Assembly: GCF_021130785.1 (NCBI RefSeq)
Contig: NC_060210.1
Span: 183,488,001 to 183,552,000, forward strand
Source of the DNA: Homalodisca vitripennis
Lineage: Eukaryota; Arthropoda; Insecta; Hemiptera; Cicadellidae
Reading direction: 5' to 3'
Length of the DNA stretch: 64,000 nt
Shown piece by piece: positions 23,600-35,049 of the stretch. The notes below the pieces were generated by a model. The model made no database searches. It was given only the letters and a program-made list of their open reading frames with translations, and was not told the origin of the DNA. A program made the translations under genes and the position numbers. Each line of letters starts with the position of its first letter. The first letter of the stretch is position 1.

Positions 23600-26500
23600 T
23601 TCAAATTTGAGGACCATGATTTATTTTACTGCTAAATTTATATTCTAGTTCAGCTGTTTTTTATACATACCACATACAACGTAAGTCTATGGTTACTTAC
23701 GTTACTACATATTGGCATGGTACTACTTAATTTAACATAAAACTAACCTTTTTAACAGTGCATTAAACTACACAGATCAGGTGAACAAAGTGTAGTGGTT
23801 CAACTAATACGTGCAATGTGTGAAGACGCTACTTATATAATTGTAAATAACAGATATCAATAAAGAAATGTTATAATATTTTTTGTATTATAAATTTATT
23901 TGTGTCTTATGACACAAGATAAAGGTAGTATCCTTCGAACTTTGCCTATTTATTTAACTGAATCTTATTTATCTTTGCCCCTCGTTTCGCTTTTTCAGAA
24001 ATTGTCCATATTTAGTCAATAAAATGATTAGTCTAATTGTAATTTGTTGCTTGTTGATACTTTACTTCCTTCATCAATGCTCTATTTTATTTCTGATAAT
24101 TAATTTTACGCGTATCGGTATTTTATTTAGCTTTAGGGACGTACCGATTTTATTTGTGTATTTTTAGGTCCTTTACTTTACTCCATTAATGGGATTATTC
24201 TCTGCATCAGTGATATTTCTCAAAATTTTACTTTTTTACTGTGCTTCATTTTAAAATTTATTTTTTTTATTTTATCGGGTTTCATAAACACTTTCATAAT
24301 TTAAATAACATCCTCTTACCCAGTTTTAATATATCAATCTATAATCTCATTTTAAACAGTCACTTTAACTTATTATACATATTACTTAATCGTGTAAGTG
24401 CTTCCTTTAAGGCAACTTTTCACTGATAAATCTATAAATGACTGAGTATTTCCCGGATTTTTGAGTTGTTAAACATTAATTTAGTTGCAACGACAGTTAC
24501 ACTCTAAAGTAGTATTTTGAAGTTTTTTTTAAATCCTCTTTTAAATGCATTACTTCGTATTTTTAGTTCTTATTCTTCAAAACTTTTATGACTGTCTATG
24601 TGCTTTTCTTCACCCTTTATTTTCAAAAATTTATCAGGGCGTTGATATTATTTTCAGCATATAAACTAATATCATCTTTATCCTTCTTTTGTTGTTTTTA
24701 CATAGTTTTATGTATCCAAATTAACCGCCAGTGGTCCGTGTTACAAGTATATTAAACAAGCAGTGAATTTTAAAGATTCCGAATACTTTTAAAACACACA
24801 TCTATTTAATAAATGATTATGTTATTAATATGGACTATCTGTGGTTTAATATCAATTTATTAAACAAGAAAGGACATATAGTTTTCCAGAAGACATATGT
24901 TTAGAAATACTCTCTAAAATGTTATGAATTCGTATTTCCGCTGCGTCACTTTTTCATGTTTTGAAACTGATAACGATTCTTCAAAAGTTCACATTAGATC
25001 GTGGTTAATGTTGTACTTTTAGTTGTAAACATAGGAAGTGATTTGTAAGTAAGTACAAAGAATCGGCAAAGTATGCGATATATTAAGAGCTTTATATCAT
25101 TTGTTATGATGAGATGGTAAACAAGAAATAAAATTAATTTGTATTCCTGTACTAAATATATGCTTTATAAAGGGTCGAAGAGGAACGTAAAATTGCAATG
25201 GAAATCCTCAATTGGTAAACATATTTTAAAGTAAACCCTTATTAGTGCTATATTTTATTATGGACTGTAAACAAGGCTTTATGGAAGTCTAGCATCTGAT
25301 TAATAATTTTTACATATATTATTAACTGAAGGAGGAAATAAAACGTAGTTTATACCAATGAGTGAGGGTTTCGGGTTCCGATTTGGTAATGAGTTATTTC
25401 TGTGCCAGAGAGAGGGAAGACATTAAGGCCACCTCCCTGATCCTGCTTTTATCTTTCAGCATTGTTATTGAATATCATATTTACCGATACCAGGATGTAG
25501 GATCTGGTGAAATGTGTCAACTCTGCACTTCTAACATTTAATAGCATAATAAAAGCTAGTATTAGACAATGAAATTTAAAAGTTTTCATATACTACGTAC
25601 TAATGTTTTATACCGAAGATGTATATTGGCTATGCCAGATAATCCAATACAGCAAAACAAAGGCAAATCTGAATTGTAAAGAAAGATACTGAATGATTTA
25701 AAAAATATATTAAGTTAGAGTGCAAAATCCTGATTAAATACTTTTTTCAATTAAATTAACACGTCAAACGCAGATGCACCATGCCAATTATGTTGCAGTG
25801 ACATCAGTCAATCAAACCATACTTAATATTATTACGTCTAAATTATAAATATCCCAAAGATGTGCTTCATTTTCAACTAGTGACAACATTTTTCATGCGG
25901 TTTAAAATATTTTTCATGATATTTGGATTTTGATCGATGGAATTCTGAACATTAATGCTGTATTAATGTGTGAAATAAAATGCTTTAAAAATATTGTGTG
26001 AATCTTTTGTAAACGCTTTCGCCTAAGTCCACCAAGTTGTCTTGTACGTATGTTCCTAGACATTGCAAAAGTTGAACAAATTGTCTTGGGAAACTAACTA
26101 GACCTTACTAACAGCAAAACAGGAATATAAAATGACATTAGTCTAGATACTTCTTGTGAAACTAGTTACAAAATAAATGAATTGCCTCTAATCGTTTTCT
26201 TGTATTCAACTCATAGAAATTCTTCTTTGAATCAAAACTTTTAATTTTTCGCTTTTCAGATATTTTTTAAAAGCAATATGATGTATAGCTCACTATTTGG
26301 TAACTATAAATGTTGTTTAATTTGCAGAAAAAATTATATTTATATCTAATATTTATATTAATCTTTATATTATTATAAGATGATACTATTGCGTCATGTA
26401 ATAAGAAGGCATGAGTGGTTTAACTTTAGAAGACATTAAATTAAATATTTCCTAACGAAGATTAGAAAGGATGTTGATTTTTTATCACAAAGACAAATAA

Positions 26501-26635
26501 CAAAGGTCACTTTGGTTATGAGGTCATTTGTAATGATTAAAAATAAAAAAATAATGTTTTTTAATTATTATTTTAAACTCTTCTATTCTTAAACTATTTA
26601 TTAGGCAAAGCTTTCTCTGAGAGGCAATTTTAATA
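23600..26635. other. AT-rich non-coding stretch
   Basis: Apart from low-complexity AT sequence I see nothing supportable. Confidence 0.5.
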
Positions 26636-27283
26636 GAAGAAAATAAAGTTACATTTGATTAACAGTTTACCCACCATTAACAAGCATCCCATTACGTAAT
26701 AACACCCCTCACATAGACTATTTACACATCGACCGAGTATACAATTCGAGGTAATGATCATGTTTACATGATGATCGTTTGGAAAATTAGAGCCAATACA
26801 CGTGTAAGTGACCGATAATGTAAACTACGTTCGAGTATCTGTACGAGTATTAGTGTCGGTAGATTTAACATTGACGATTTGATGTATCGGTTTAACACAT
26901 CCCAATACAATTTTATATGGTATAATAAACTTTCAAAAATATTGTTAAAGTACTCACTAATACCTCATAGTTTCTTATGGATTATTAATTTGTGATTTGC
27001 ATAATCATTATAACAGAATAAAACATTGTTTTATTTATGACACTAACTGTATTACTATAGGTTAAAACACTCAGATTTCCTTTAGTCCTAAAAGTACCTT
27101 TGTGCTCGCTTCCTGATTAACATGATATTCAGGATTGGTAAGGTTGGGAGTAGGGGTCGCATCTTGCTAAGATCTATGAGGAAGGATAGTATGCATTATA
27201 TATATATATTTATTATTATTTTACTTTTGTAAATTTTGTTGCTGTGTTGTAATTTTTTATTATACCTTATTATACGTTTTTGA

Positions 27284-27303
27284 AAACGGCAAAGCCGAAA
27301 TAT
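27284..27303 (+). other. hammerhead-like stem/core motif
   Basis: TTGAAAACGGCAAAGCCGAAA has a GGC/GCC stem with an AAA loop flanked by TGAAAA and GAAA, resembling a degraded CTGANGA-stemII-GAAA hammerhead core. Hammerhead ribozymes are known in Penelope-like elements, and such an element fragment is 135 bp away. The motif is kept in the other arm (about 33317-33336). The G8-equivalent base is A, so activity is doubtful. Confidence 0.25.
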
Positions 27304-27374
27304 TAAAGGAACTTTATATCAAGAAGTCTAATAATTGATATAATAGAGCAATTCTGCTTTGATTACACCCGAAG

Positions 27375-27377
<3 letters not shown>

Positions 27378-27437
<60 letters not shown>
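27378..27437. repeat. (TA)30 microsatellite
   Basis: An uninterrupted TA run of 60 bp. In the right arm the corresponding run is 45 bp (33186-33230) and is joined directly to sequence that in this arm lies on the far side of the Penelope-like segment. Confidence 0.95.
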
Positions 27438-27439
<2 letters not shown>

Positions 27440-28122
27440 TCAATAAGAATAGAAAAGAATAGAAGAAAAGAACATAAAAATTCTCTATATTTTCGTCATA
27501 AGACATTTTCAAGAGATATACAGAAGGTAAATAAGCAAATATATCAACAAAAAATAATAAACAAAAGAAACATCATATGTTAATAAAACTAATTTTGAAT
27601 TACGTACAAAGAGTAAATAATTTTGCTTATTACAAGGAATATAAAGTTATAAATTAAAATTGTAACATGTAATTTATACATACTGCTATCCGTATCTCAA
27701 ATTTAGACCATCCGGATGTTTAGTTTGTAGCACCCTCTGATGAGCTATTTCTAAATAATTTATTTTAAGTTTATGGGGGTTCTGAATTTTGTTAATACTT
27801 TTTAGAGAAAAGCATTCATCGAATTTTTTGTTATGCTCCATTGCGTGGGCCGAAATAGGATTTGATTTAATTTCAAGATTTGTATCGCTGCGATTTTTGT
27901 TCATTCTAATGTGCAATGGAGTTATAGTCTGACCAATGTAGTCCTTCGGACAGTCTTTACATGACAATTGGTAAATAACATTGCTGGATTCACAAGTCAT
28001 TTTACCAATTATCGGATAATTCCTTTTCGTTGTGCTGCTACAGAAATGTTTTGAACTTATTATTAAATTACATGTTTTGCAGCGAGGCTTAAAACAGGGT
28101 TCACAGCCAAAAGGTTTATACG
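27438..28122 (-). mobile_element. Penelope-like element fragment (endonuclease end)
   Basis: A segment present in the left arm only. It encodes a GIY-YIG domain of Penelope type on the minus strand, followed by about 250 bp of AT-rich 3' sequence reaching the TA run. The reverse transcriptase part is missing, so it is 5'-truncated. The 5' junction lies in TATGTATAT-type sequence, so the element boundary merges with the TA microsatellite. It is either an insertion into the TA tract after the palindrome formed, or an ancestral element deleted from the right arm through the repeats. Confidence 0.75.
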
Positions 28123-28132
28123 TGATATACAT
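27686..28132 (-). CDS. GIY-YIG endonuclease domain of a Penelope-like retroelement, 5'-truncated
   Basis: A 148-codon open frame; its first few codons (MYIT) are read from flanking AT-rich sequence, so the true protein began further upstream. A cysteine cluster C10/C13/C18/C21 with a CKTC motif is followed by the GIY-YIG core: VIYQLSC (52-58), DYIGQT (64-69), an arginine in LHIRMNKNR (73-81), histidines at H97 and H100 (AHAMEH) and the likely metal-binding glutamate E128 in NYLEIAHQRVLQTKHPDGLN. In Penelope-like elements this domain follows the reverse transcriptase and nicks target DNA during target-primed insertion. The domain frame is intact, which suggests a fairly young fragment, but without the reverse transcriptase it cannot act alone in transposition. 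Ends with a stop after NLRYG. Confidence 0.8.
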   Translation of the reverse strand: MYITYKPFGCEPCFKPRCKTCNLIISSKHFCSSTTKRNYPIIGKMTCESSNVIYQLSCKDCPKDYIGQTITPLHIRMNKNRSDTNLEIKSNPISAHAMEHNKKFDECFSLKSINKIQNPHKLKINYLEIAHQRVLQTKHPDGLNLRYG

Positions 28133-28139
28133 ATATCCG

Positions 28140-28385
28140 TCATATCACGTTCGAAGAAAGGGGTGCCAGCTTCGTACGAGTCTCTCCAGTCAGAGCTGGC
28201 TATACCCAGGCTAGCAACTTCGATAGCCCCACCAACTCCAACAGTCATCTCCCGCAGCAGACTAGACCTATCGATCTACCCTTACATCACCTATATCTCA
28301 ATATTTGAGGTTAATGATATGCCACTCTAGGATATCCATGGGATTGCCTGAACTTAAGTGACACAATCGGTTTTGATGTACCAAG
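28140..28385 (-). repeat. dispersed repeat family R2, copy in left arm
   Basis: The reverse complement contains ACCGATTGTGTCACTTAAGT, TGGCATATCATTAACCTCAA, GATAGGTCTAGTCTGCTGCG GGAG and GGGCTATCGAAGTTGCTAGC, matching in order the copy at 39.74 kb (ACCGATGTCTCACTTAAATC, CGGCACATCACTAACCACAA, GATAGGTCTAGTCTATTTTG). Short frames (for example one with DWRDSYEAGTPFFERD on the minus strand, against DWKGWFRAGLPFFR in the other copy) suggest it derives from a formerly coding element, now broken. Confidence 0.7.
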
Positions 28386-31089
28386 TTTACATTAAACTGA
28401 AAGATATAAACCAATTAGAAGTGAAACCTCTCGGGATACAAACTAAAATCATACAGGCAGTTAAAATAAACGAGGTCAGTAAGAGTTTGGGTTTTAAAGA
28501 TAGTTTCCAAGCTCAAATTATGGAGTTGTTATTTCTGTTTTAGCTTAAGTTTTGCCGAACACTAACACGCATCATTTCAATGTTTGCCTAGATAACAGAA
28601 AACAACACCTGTGCCTTGATTAATGTACCATGACTCTTTAGCTCCATTTAGATGTATGTAGCATTAATTAGTTTTTTAGTAATAGATTTTATCCATGGTT
28701 TTAAATTCATCTAATAATAAACTGCAGTTTTAAATCACATTAAGAACAACAATACATAAATGAAGTAAAAAAATGCTTTATAAAAGATTCTTAGAATAAA
28801 CCTTTAATACAATTTCTATTAAACATATACAGAGCAACGTATAATTTTATAAACTAAACTAGCCTAAAACTTAGTCTGGTGTACTTCGCTCTCTCCGCCC
28901 TCCACGTTTAACTACTTTTTCAAGGGCAAATGGCCCTTCTTATACACTGGTATGTTTAATCAATGTTTTCTCTGGTATTTATTTATGTGAAATATCACAT
29001 ATAAATATATAAAATACTATTTAAAGCAAAAACTATATTTTCAAAAATTATTTTTATATTAATTTGTTGTAAAAATTAAAATAAATCTTTTAAAAGAAAA
29101 AAGAGCACAGCAATATTTTGGTAAAATTGAAATTTATAATTAATAATAATTACCACATTATCCATATAAATTAATTTACTGCGATTTTTAATCCGTACTC
29201 AAAACCCCAGGGCGCTCTACTATACAATCACTTGGGGGAATCGAGCTACCCAAATTCCATAGTAATTCATTGGATTGTGTAAACCGAAGACTAAATTTTT
29301 AATGTATCATCATATATCGTTGTAAAAACCACATGTTCACTTAGCTGCCACGATGTTTGAACCAAGTAATTACTTAGATTGACTCAATAATTTTTATACC
29401 GACTTTATCTTTACTAAGACTTTACACTAAATTAACTGATATCAAGTAGTTTTATAATTTCTTATGTGGCAGTAATGAATTGATAGCTTTAAAGATTTGT
29501 GAACAACTTCGACGGTGTGTCGTTTACTTTAATTGGTAGCATCTCATTACTCGTATATTCCTATCAAACTTTGCATCCTTGATTATTAGTATTTAAATAT
29601 TCATATTAAAAATTTGTTTCCTACAAATGTAAAAAATGTGCTTCCTAAAATGTGTTTATATAAATGATTTCTGATTATTTACACAATGAACACTTTAATC
29701 GTTCTAGTCTCTATTTTAAACAGACTGGGTAGTTTCACAAATTAATACTAACAACTGTAATACGACTGAATCCTAATTACACTTTATAATTAGTAATTAA
29801 CTTAATACTTTATCATTAGTCCTCCACGACATATTTCATACAAAAAATGACATATTTTCATAAAATACTCAGGAAAATTGTTTATATCCAATTTAAGTCA
29901 CGTACATTCCGGTTACGGAATTCCACAAGTGCCGTCGTGTTTGTGACTAGATAAGGATCACGGCGTGTTAACCTTACTCTGCAGCAGTACCAGAATAATA
30001 AAATGTAGTCAGCTCAAGGTGAAATACTACAAAGGAATGCTGATTTCCCTTGTGGTTGCCTTTCAGAAATGATACATTCAATGGTTCATACCAAAATTCG
30101 ATCAGATGATTAATAACACAAACAATTTATATTGGCACGGTACATTTAATTCATCTTAAGAATTTTTCACCTACAATTCTCTACTCCAAGAATTAAATCC
30201 CTATCGTATGAATTTCCTTAAATCATTCCTCTGAATTATTCTAAACATAAAATAATTGCACACAATTCTAAAACGATGAAAGAATCACCTGTGAAGTGGT
30301 TTTGTACTACTGTTAAGTTGGAGAACTACATTCCCGATCGAGTTTGTTAAAAAATCCAATATCCACGTTCATATCTTAGAATAATTATGTGATTGTGTTC
30401 TAAACCGATTGCCAGTTTTATTGTTGATATTGTATGTCGGATGTACTAAACTTTTTAAATTCTATTTCAGAGACAAGAATTTGAATTATCCATATTTTAC
30501 TCGCTGGTGGGAAAAAAAGCATTAAAAGTAACTAAATAGACTATGAGGATTTACCATTGTATGGTTTTAAGAAAATTGGAATTATTGTAAAGATAAAAAA
30601 TTACTTTAACAGGTTTGTATAATTAAAGGAATGTAATGTTTATGTGGTAACAGATAATCCATCATATCGAATTTAAAGCAGATGATAAGGCCTTGTCACT
30701 ACTTTATGCTGTAATATATTATGGATGATAACATCTCTAAAACATGTAAGCTGAGGGACATCCACGTCAGCGTTTCCTTGGATTTAACAAAACAAAAAAA
30801 AATTATAAATAATCATTGTTTACCATTTAAATAATGTCGCCTAAAACTATTAAAAAATTGTAGTAAGAAAGGTTTGATATATTATTAATTTTTTCTGGGA
30901 TATTAAAGTACCTTTCCATCACTACCTCTTGAAGAAGAACGCTTTTAAACTGGTTAAAGTTGGTTTAAAAACTTAATTAAATGTTAATCTTGGCGAAGTA
31001 AAATGTTACAATCTACTATTTAAGACTGTTTTAGTCATAAAGTTATAATTATAACAATGTATATTGCGGTATGATACAATTAACTGAAA

Positions 31090-31245
31090 GTAGCCGTCAG
31101 CTATATATTAATCACTATAAATTAGCTTTATAGCTGGAGTGGGAAGGGTAAATAATTGGATCATCAACAAACAGCTCTGGTATAATTGTCCAATTACAAT
31201 GTTGTGCGGCAATAACTCATTGAGGCTGGCATTTATTTAACGTAA
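31090..31245 (+). repeat. dispersed repeat family R3, copy 2
   Basis: GTAGCCGTCAGCTATATATT, AAACAGCTCTGGTATAATTG, TCCAATTACAATGTTGTGCG and GGCTGGCATTTATTT align in order with the copy at 23396-23590. Confidence 0.7.
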
Positions 31246-31443
31246 TGTGTAAGTAATGTAATACGTAAATAATTTATGCTTCATCGACATTAGCTTTCTT
31301 AGCTAAACTTTATTTGTTAATTAATAAGTAGAGGACTAACTTTATATAAACAAAATGAAAATAAAGTGTTCTACTCAAACGTTATAGTGATTTACCAGCT
31401 ACCTATTACAGTTTCAAATAACATATTTGAACTAAAATACATT

Positions 31444-31460
31444 TGTGTGTGTGTGTGTGT
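31444..31460. repeat. (TG)n microsatellite at arm boundary
   Basis: A short TG run lies directly before the first base of palindrome homology. The left arm has no such run at its inner edge. Confidence 0.9.
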
Positions 31461-32934
31461 AGTTTAATGAAAATATGTCATTTTTGTATGAAATATGTCG
31501 TGAGACTAATGATAAAGTATTAAGTTAATTACTAATTATAAGTGTAATAGGATTCAGTCGTATTACAGTTGTTAGTATTAATTTGTAAAAAATACCTAGT
31601 CTGTTAAAATAGAGACTAGAACGATTAAAGTGTTCATTTTTGTAAATAATCAGAAATCATTTATATAAACACATTTTAGGAAGCACATTTTTACATTTGT
31701 GAGTAACAAATTTTTATATGAATATTTAAATACTAATAATCAAGGATGCAAAGTTTGATAGGAATATACGAGTAATGAGATGCTACCAATTAAAGTAACG
31801 ACACACCGTCGAAGTTGTTCACAAATCTTTAAAGCTATCAATTCATTACTGCCACATAAGAAATTATAAAACTACTTGATATCAGTTAATTTAGTGTAAA
31901 GTCTTAGTAAAGATAAAGTCGGTATTAAAATTATTGAGTCAATCTAAGTAATTACTTGGTTCAACATCGTGGCAGCTAAGTGAACATGTGGTTTTTACAA
32001 CGATATATGATGATACATTAAAATTAGTCTTCGGTTTACACAATCCAATGAATTACTATGGAATTTGGGTAGCTCGATTCCCCCAAGTGATTATATAGTA
32101 GAGCGCCCTGGGGTTTTGAGTACGGATTAAAATCGCAGTAAAATTAATTTATATGGATAATGTGGTATTTATTATTAATTATAAATTTCAATTTTACCAA
32201 AATATTGCTGTGCTCTTTTTTCTTTTAAAAGATTTATTTTAACTTTTACAACAAATTAATATAAAAATAATTTTTGAAAATATAGTTTTGCTTTAAATAG
32301 TATTTTCTATATTTATATGTGATAAATTCCACATAAATAAATACAGAGAAACATTGATTTAAACATACCAGTGTATAAGGGGGCCATTTGCCCTTGAAAA
32401 AGTAGTTAAACGTGGAGGGCGGAGAGAGCGAAGTAACACCAGACTAAAGTTTTAGGCTAGTTCAGTTATAAAATTATACGTGCTCTGTATATGTTTAATA
32501 GAAATTGTATTAAAGGTTTATTCTAAGAATCTTTTATAAAGCATTTTTTATTACTTCATTTATGTATTGGTTGTTATTAATATGATTTTAAAAACCGCAG
32601 TTTATTATTAGATGAATTTAAACCATGGATAAATCTATTATTAAAAACTAATTAATGCTACATTAATCTAATGCAGCTAAAGAGTCATGGTACATTAATC
32701 AAGGCACAGTGTTGTTTCTGTTATCTAGGCAACATTGAAATGATGCTTGTTAGTATTCGGCAAAACTTAAGCTAAAACAGAAATAAACAACTCCATAATT
32801 TGAGCTTGGAACTATCTTTAAAACCCAAACTCTTATTACCTCGTTTATTTTAACTGCCTGTATGATTTTAGTTTGTATCCCGAGAGGTTTAACTTCTAAT
32901 TGGTTTATATCTTTCAGTTTAATGTAAACTTGGT

Positions 32935-33179
32935 ACATCAAAACCGATTGTGTCACTTAAGTTCAGGAAATCCCATGGATATCCTAGAGTGGCACATCAC
33001 TAACCTCAAATATTGAGATATAGGTGATGTAAGGGTAGATCGATAGGTCTAGTCTGCTGCGGGAGATGACTGTTGGAGTTGGTGGGGCTATCGAAGTTGC
33101 TAGCCTGGGTATAGCCAGCTCTGACTGGAGAAGACTCGTACGAAGCCGGCACCCCTTTCTTCGAACGTGATATGACGGA

Positions 33180-33180
<1 letters not shown>
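32935..33180 (+). repeat. dispersed repeat family R2, copy in right arm
   Basis: ACCGATTGTGTCACTTAAGT through GATAGGTCTAGTCTGCTGCG to ACCCCTTTCTTCGAACGTGA mirrors the left-arm copy and matches, with more divergence, the copy at 39.74 kb. Confidence 0.75.

Positions 33181-33185
<5 letters not shown>

Positions 33186-33230
<45 letters not shown>
33186..33230. repeat. (TA)n microsatellite, right arm
   Basis: A 45-bp TA run joining TATG-side and TTCACTTCGGG-side sequence directly, where the left arm has the Penelope-like segment. Confidence 0.95.
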
Positions 33231-33233
<3 letters not shown>

Positions 33234-33984
33234 CTTCGGGTGTATCAAAGCAGAATTGCTCTATTATATCAATTTATTAGACTTCTTGATATTAAAGTCC
33301 CTTTAATATTTCGGCTTTGCCGTTTTCAAAAAGGTATTATAAGGTATAATAAAAAATAACAAACACAGCAACAAAATTTACAAAAGTAAAAATAATAATA
33401 TATATATATATATATAATGCATACTATCCTTCCTCATTGATCTTAGCAAGATGCGGCCCCTACTCCCAACCTTACCAATCCTGAATATCATGTTAATCAG
33501 GAAGCGAGCACAAAAGTACTTTTAGGACTAAAGGAAATCTGAGTGTTTTAACCTATAGTAATTACAGTTAGTGTCATAAATAAAACAATGTTTATTCTGT
33601 TATAATGATTATGCAAATCACAAATTAATAATCCATAAGAAACTATGAGGTATTAGTGAGTACTTTAACAATATTTTTGAAAGTTTATTATACTATATAA
33701 AATTGTATTGGGATGTGTTAAACCGATACATCAAATCGTCAATGTTAAATCTACCGACACTAATACTCGTACAGATTACTCGAACGTAGTTTACATTATC
33801 GGTCACTTACACGTGTATTGGCTCTAATTTTCCAAACGATCATCATGTAAACATGATCATTACCTCGAATTGTATACTCGGTCGATGTGTAAATAGTCTA
33901 TGTGAGGGGTGTTATTACGTAATGGGATGCTTGTTAATGGTGGGTAAACTGTTAATCAAATGTAACTTTATTTTCTTCCATTCC

Positions 33985-34080
33985 ACCCCCCCCCCCCCCC
34001 ACCCCCCCCCCCCCCCACCCCCCCCCCCCCCCACCCCCCCCCCCCCCCACCCCCCCCCCCCCCCACCCCCCCCCCCCCCC
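33985..34080. repeat. perfect (A C15)6 minisatellite
   Basis: Counting bases, A occurs at 33985, 34001, 34017, 34033, 34049, 34065 and 34081, each pair separated by exactly fifteen C. That is six perfect 16-bp units, 96 bp, without one error. The minus strand is a G15T-type array that could form G-quadruplexes, the plus strand i-motifs. It separates the end of palindrome 2 from a GC-rich retroelement fragment. Glycine- or proline-rich frames across it are meaningless translations of the array. Confidence 0.95.
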
Positions 34081-34081
34081 A

Positions 34082-35049
34082 ACTCAGAGAGATGTCATCT
34101 CCCAGAGGTTTTATTCTTTGAATAACTTCTTCCAGCCAACGTTTGGTGTGCTCGTTGATGCAGGAAGCAATTAAAACACCTTTCTCTAGGTAGGTGCCCC
34201 GCAAACGATGAAACGGAAACCATCCTCCAGGGGTTGGATTTCTTCCATAATTGCGTCCTCGATGGCTTCTCTCCTTGCTCTGCACTACGCTTTCGCTTCC
34301 GGGTAGCCTTCGAGGGCTATGGCCATTTTGATCGCGGCGACCTCTCTGTAGGTAGCCTTGGGTGTGCTACCAGAGGCCTCGGGATCGTGGGCTTCGGGCT
34401 TTTGGGTTACCCTCCTAGCCTTCTTTGCGGGTCCCTCAGCGGAGGGCGGGGTGACCAAGGTGCCTCTGGGGCGTTTGGCCGACCCCTCCCCCGCCTTGGT
34501 ACCCGCAGTTGGGACCCGGAGTTGAGACCTCCTGCCGTTCTGGGTTCTTTTTCTTCTTCTTTTTCCCCCTCCTCCACTTGGAAGGGTCCAAAAGCTTCAC
34601 CCTTTTTCGAGAAGTTTAGCCTTTAGTGCTTCTCTTCTTTGAGCAGTGGTGAGATTGGGCCTCTTCATTCTGAGGTTGCCGAGTTGCTCTGTGGCATCAT
34701 CCAGCGTACCTGTAGACATGGGAGTGCTTGGGCTGTTGAGTAGCTGATCTTCTATATCTTGAAGGGATTTTGCTTCCTCAGCGCTTGTACTGCCTTCCTC
34801 AGATAAAGCCTTGCCATGTATGGGAGCTTCAGTGTGCAATGGAACCTCCTGTGTTCCTAAGGCACTTTGTTGAGGAGAAGGTAGGGATGTTGGCATAACA
34901 ACCTCTTGAGTTGTTGTGTTGCCAGGTGGTGGTGGTATGTGCGAGGTAGCTTCAGGAGCTACCTCAGCAGGAAGAGGTAGGTTAGAAACAGCTTCAGGAA
35001 CTGTTTCAAGGGTTGTTTGGTTTTGGTTTTTGTTTCTGTTTCTTTTCAT
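34082..35049 (-). pseudogene. retroelement ORF1-like (DUF4780-type) coding region, frameshifted and truncated
   Basis: GC-rich sequence unlike its surroundings. From an ATG at 35049 the first frame runs 150 codons: a lysine/asparagine/glutamine start, a long Pro/Thr/Ser/Glu-rich section, then MKRPNLTTAQRREALKAKLL and a stop near 34597. Similarity-like reading continues in shifted frames: a basic section with AKRPRGTLVTPPSAEGPAKK (about 34465-34405), REAIEDAIMEEIQPLEDGF (about 34270-34210) and LRGTYLEKGVLIASCINEHT followed by KRWLEEVIQRIKPL (about 34205-34100). The last part resembles the DUF4780-type segment I associate with ORF1-like proteins of insect retroelements; that assignment is from memory of the family. 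At least two frameshifts and internal stops break it. The 3' part, including any reverse transcriptase, is absent. Confidence 0.5.

Larger units (their letters stand above)
26636..29865 (+). repeat. giant palindrome 2, left arm
   Basis: Reverse complement of 31463-33978 apart from a Penelope-like segment of about 690 bp. Clear matches: CCATTACGTAATAACACCCC (26689) with 33917-33936; CATGATGATCGTTTGG with 33836-33850; CCCCAGGGCGCTCTAC (29204) with about 32100-32115; TAATTAGTAATTAACTTAAT with about 31520-31540. Divergence is a few percent with small indels. The arm carries two AT microsatellites, the Penelope-like piece and a copy of family R2. The arms surround a 1.6 kb spacer. Confidence 0.88.
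29866..31462. other. spacer of giant palindrome 2
   Basis: About 1.6 kb without an inverted partner in the window. It holds the second copy of dispersed family R3 and ends in a TG microsatellite at the right-arm boundary. No gene is visible. Confidence 0.6.
31463..33978 (-). repeat. giant palindrome 2, right arm
   Basis: Reverse complement of 26636-29865 without the Penelope-like segment. Homology ends exactly before the (A C15)6 array. It contains two TA microsatellites (33186-33230 and about 33399-33416) and a copy of family R2. A 68-codon minus-strand frame at 32750-32956 is the mirror of a plus-strand frame at 28358-28543; both are explained by the duplication and not by a gene. Confidence 0.88.

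Noticed and set aside
28358..32956. Two matching 60-68 codon frames at 28358-28543 (+) and 32750-32956 (-) suggesting a duplicated gene
   Set aside because: They are mirror copies within palindrome 2, differ by a frameshift after about 40 codons and show no known domain.
33853..34285. Proline-rich and glycine-rich open frames over the C-rich array
   Set aside because: They are mechanical translations of the (A C15)6 array and flanking sequence; the minus-strand one does include a real retroelement remnant, which is reported separately.
34234..34626. 130-codon plus-strand frame in the GC-rich segment
   Set aside because: It is antisense to the retroelement ORF1-like remnant, and long open frames are expected by chance in GC-rich DNA.
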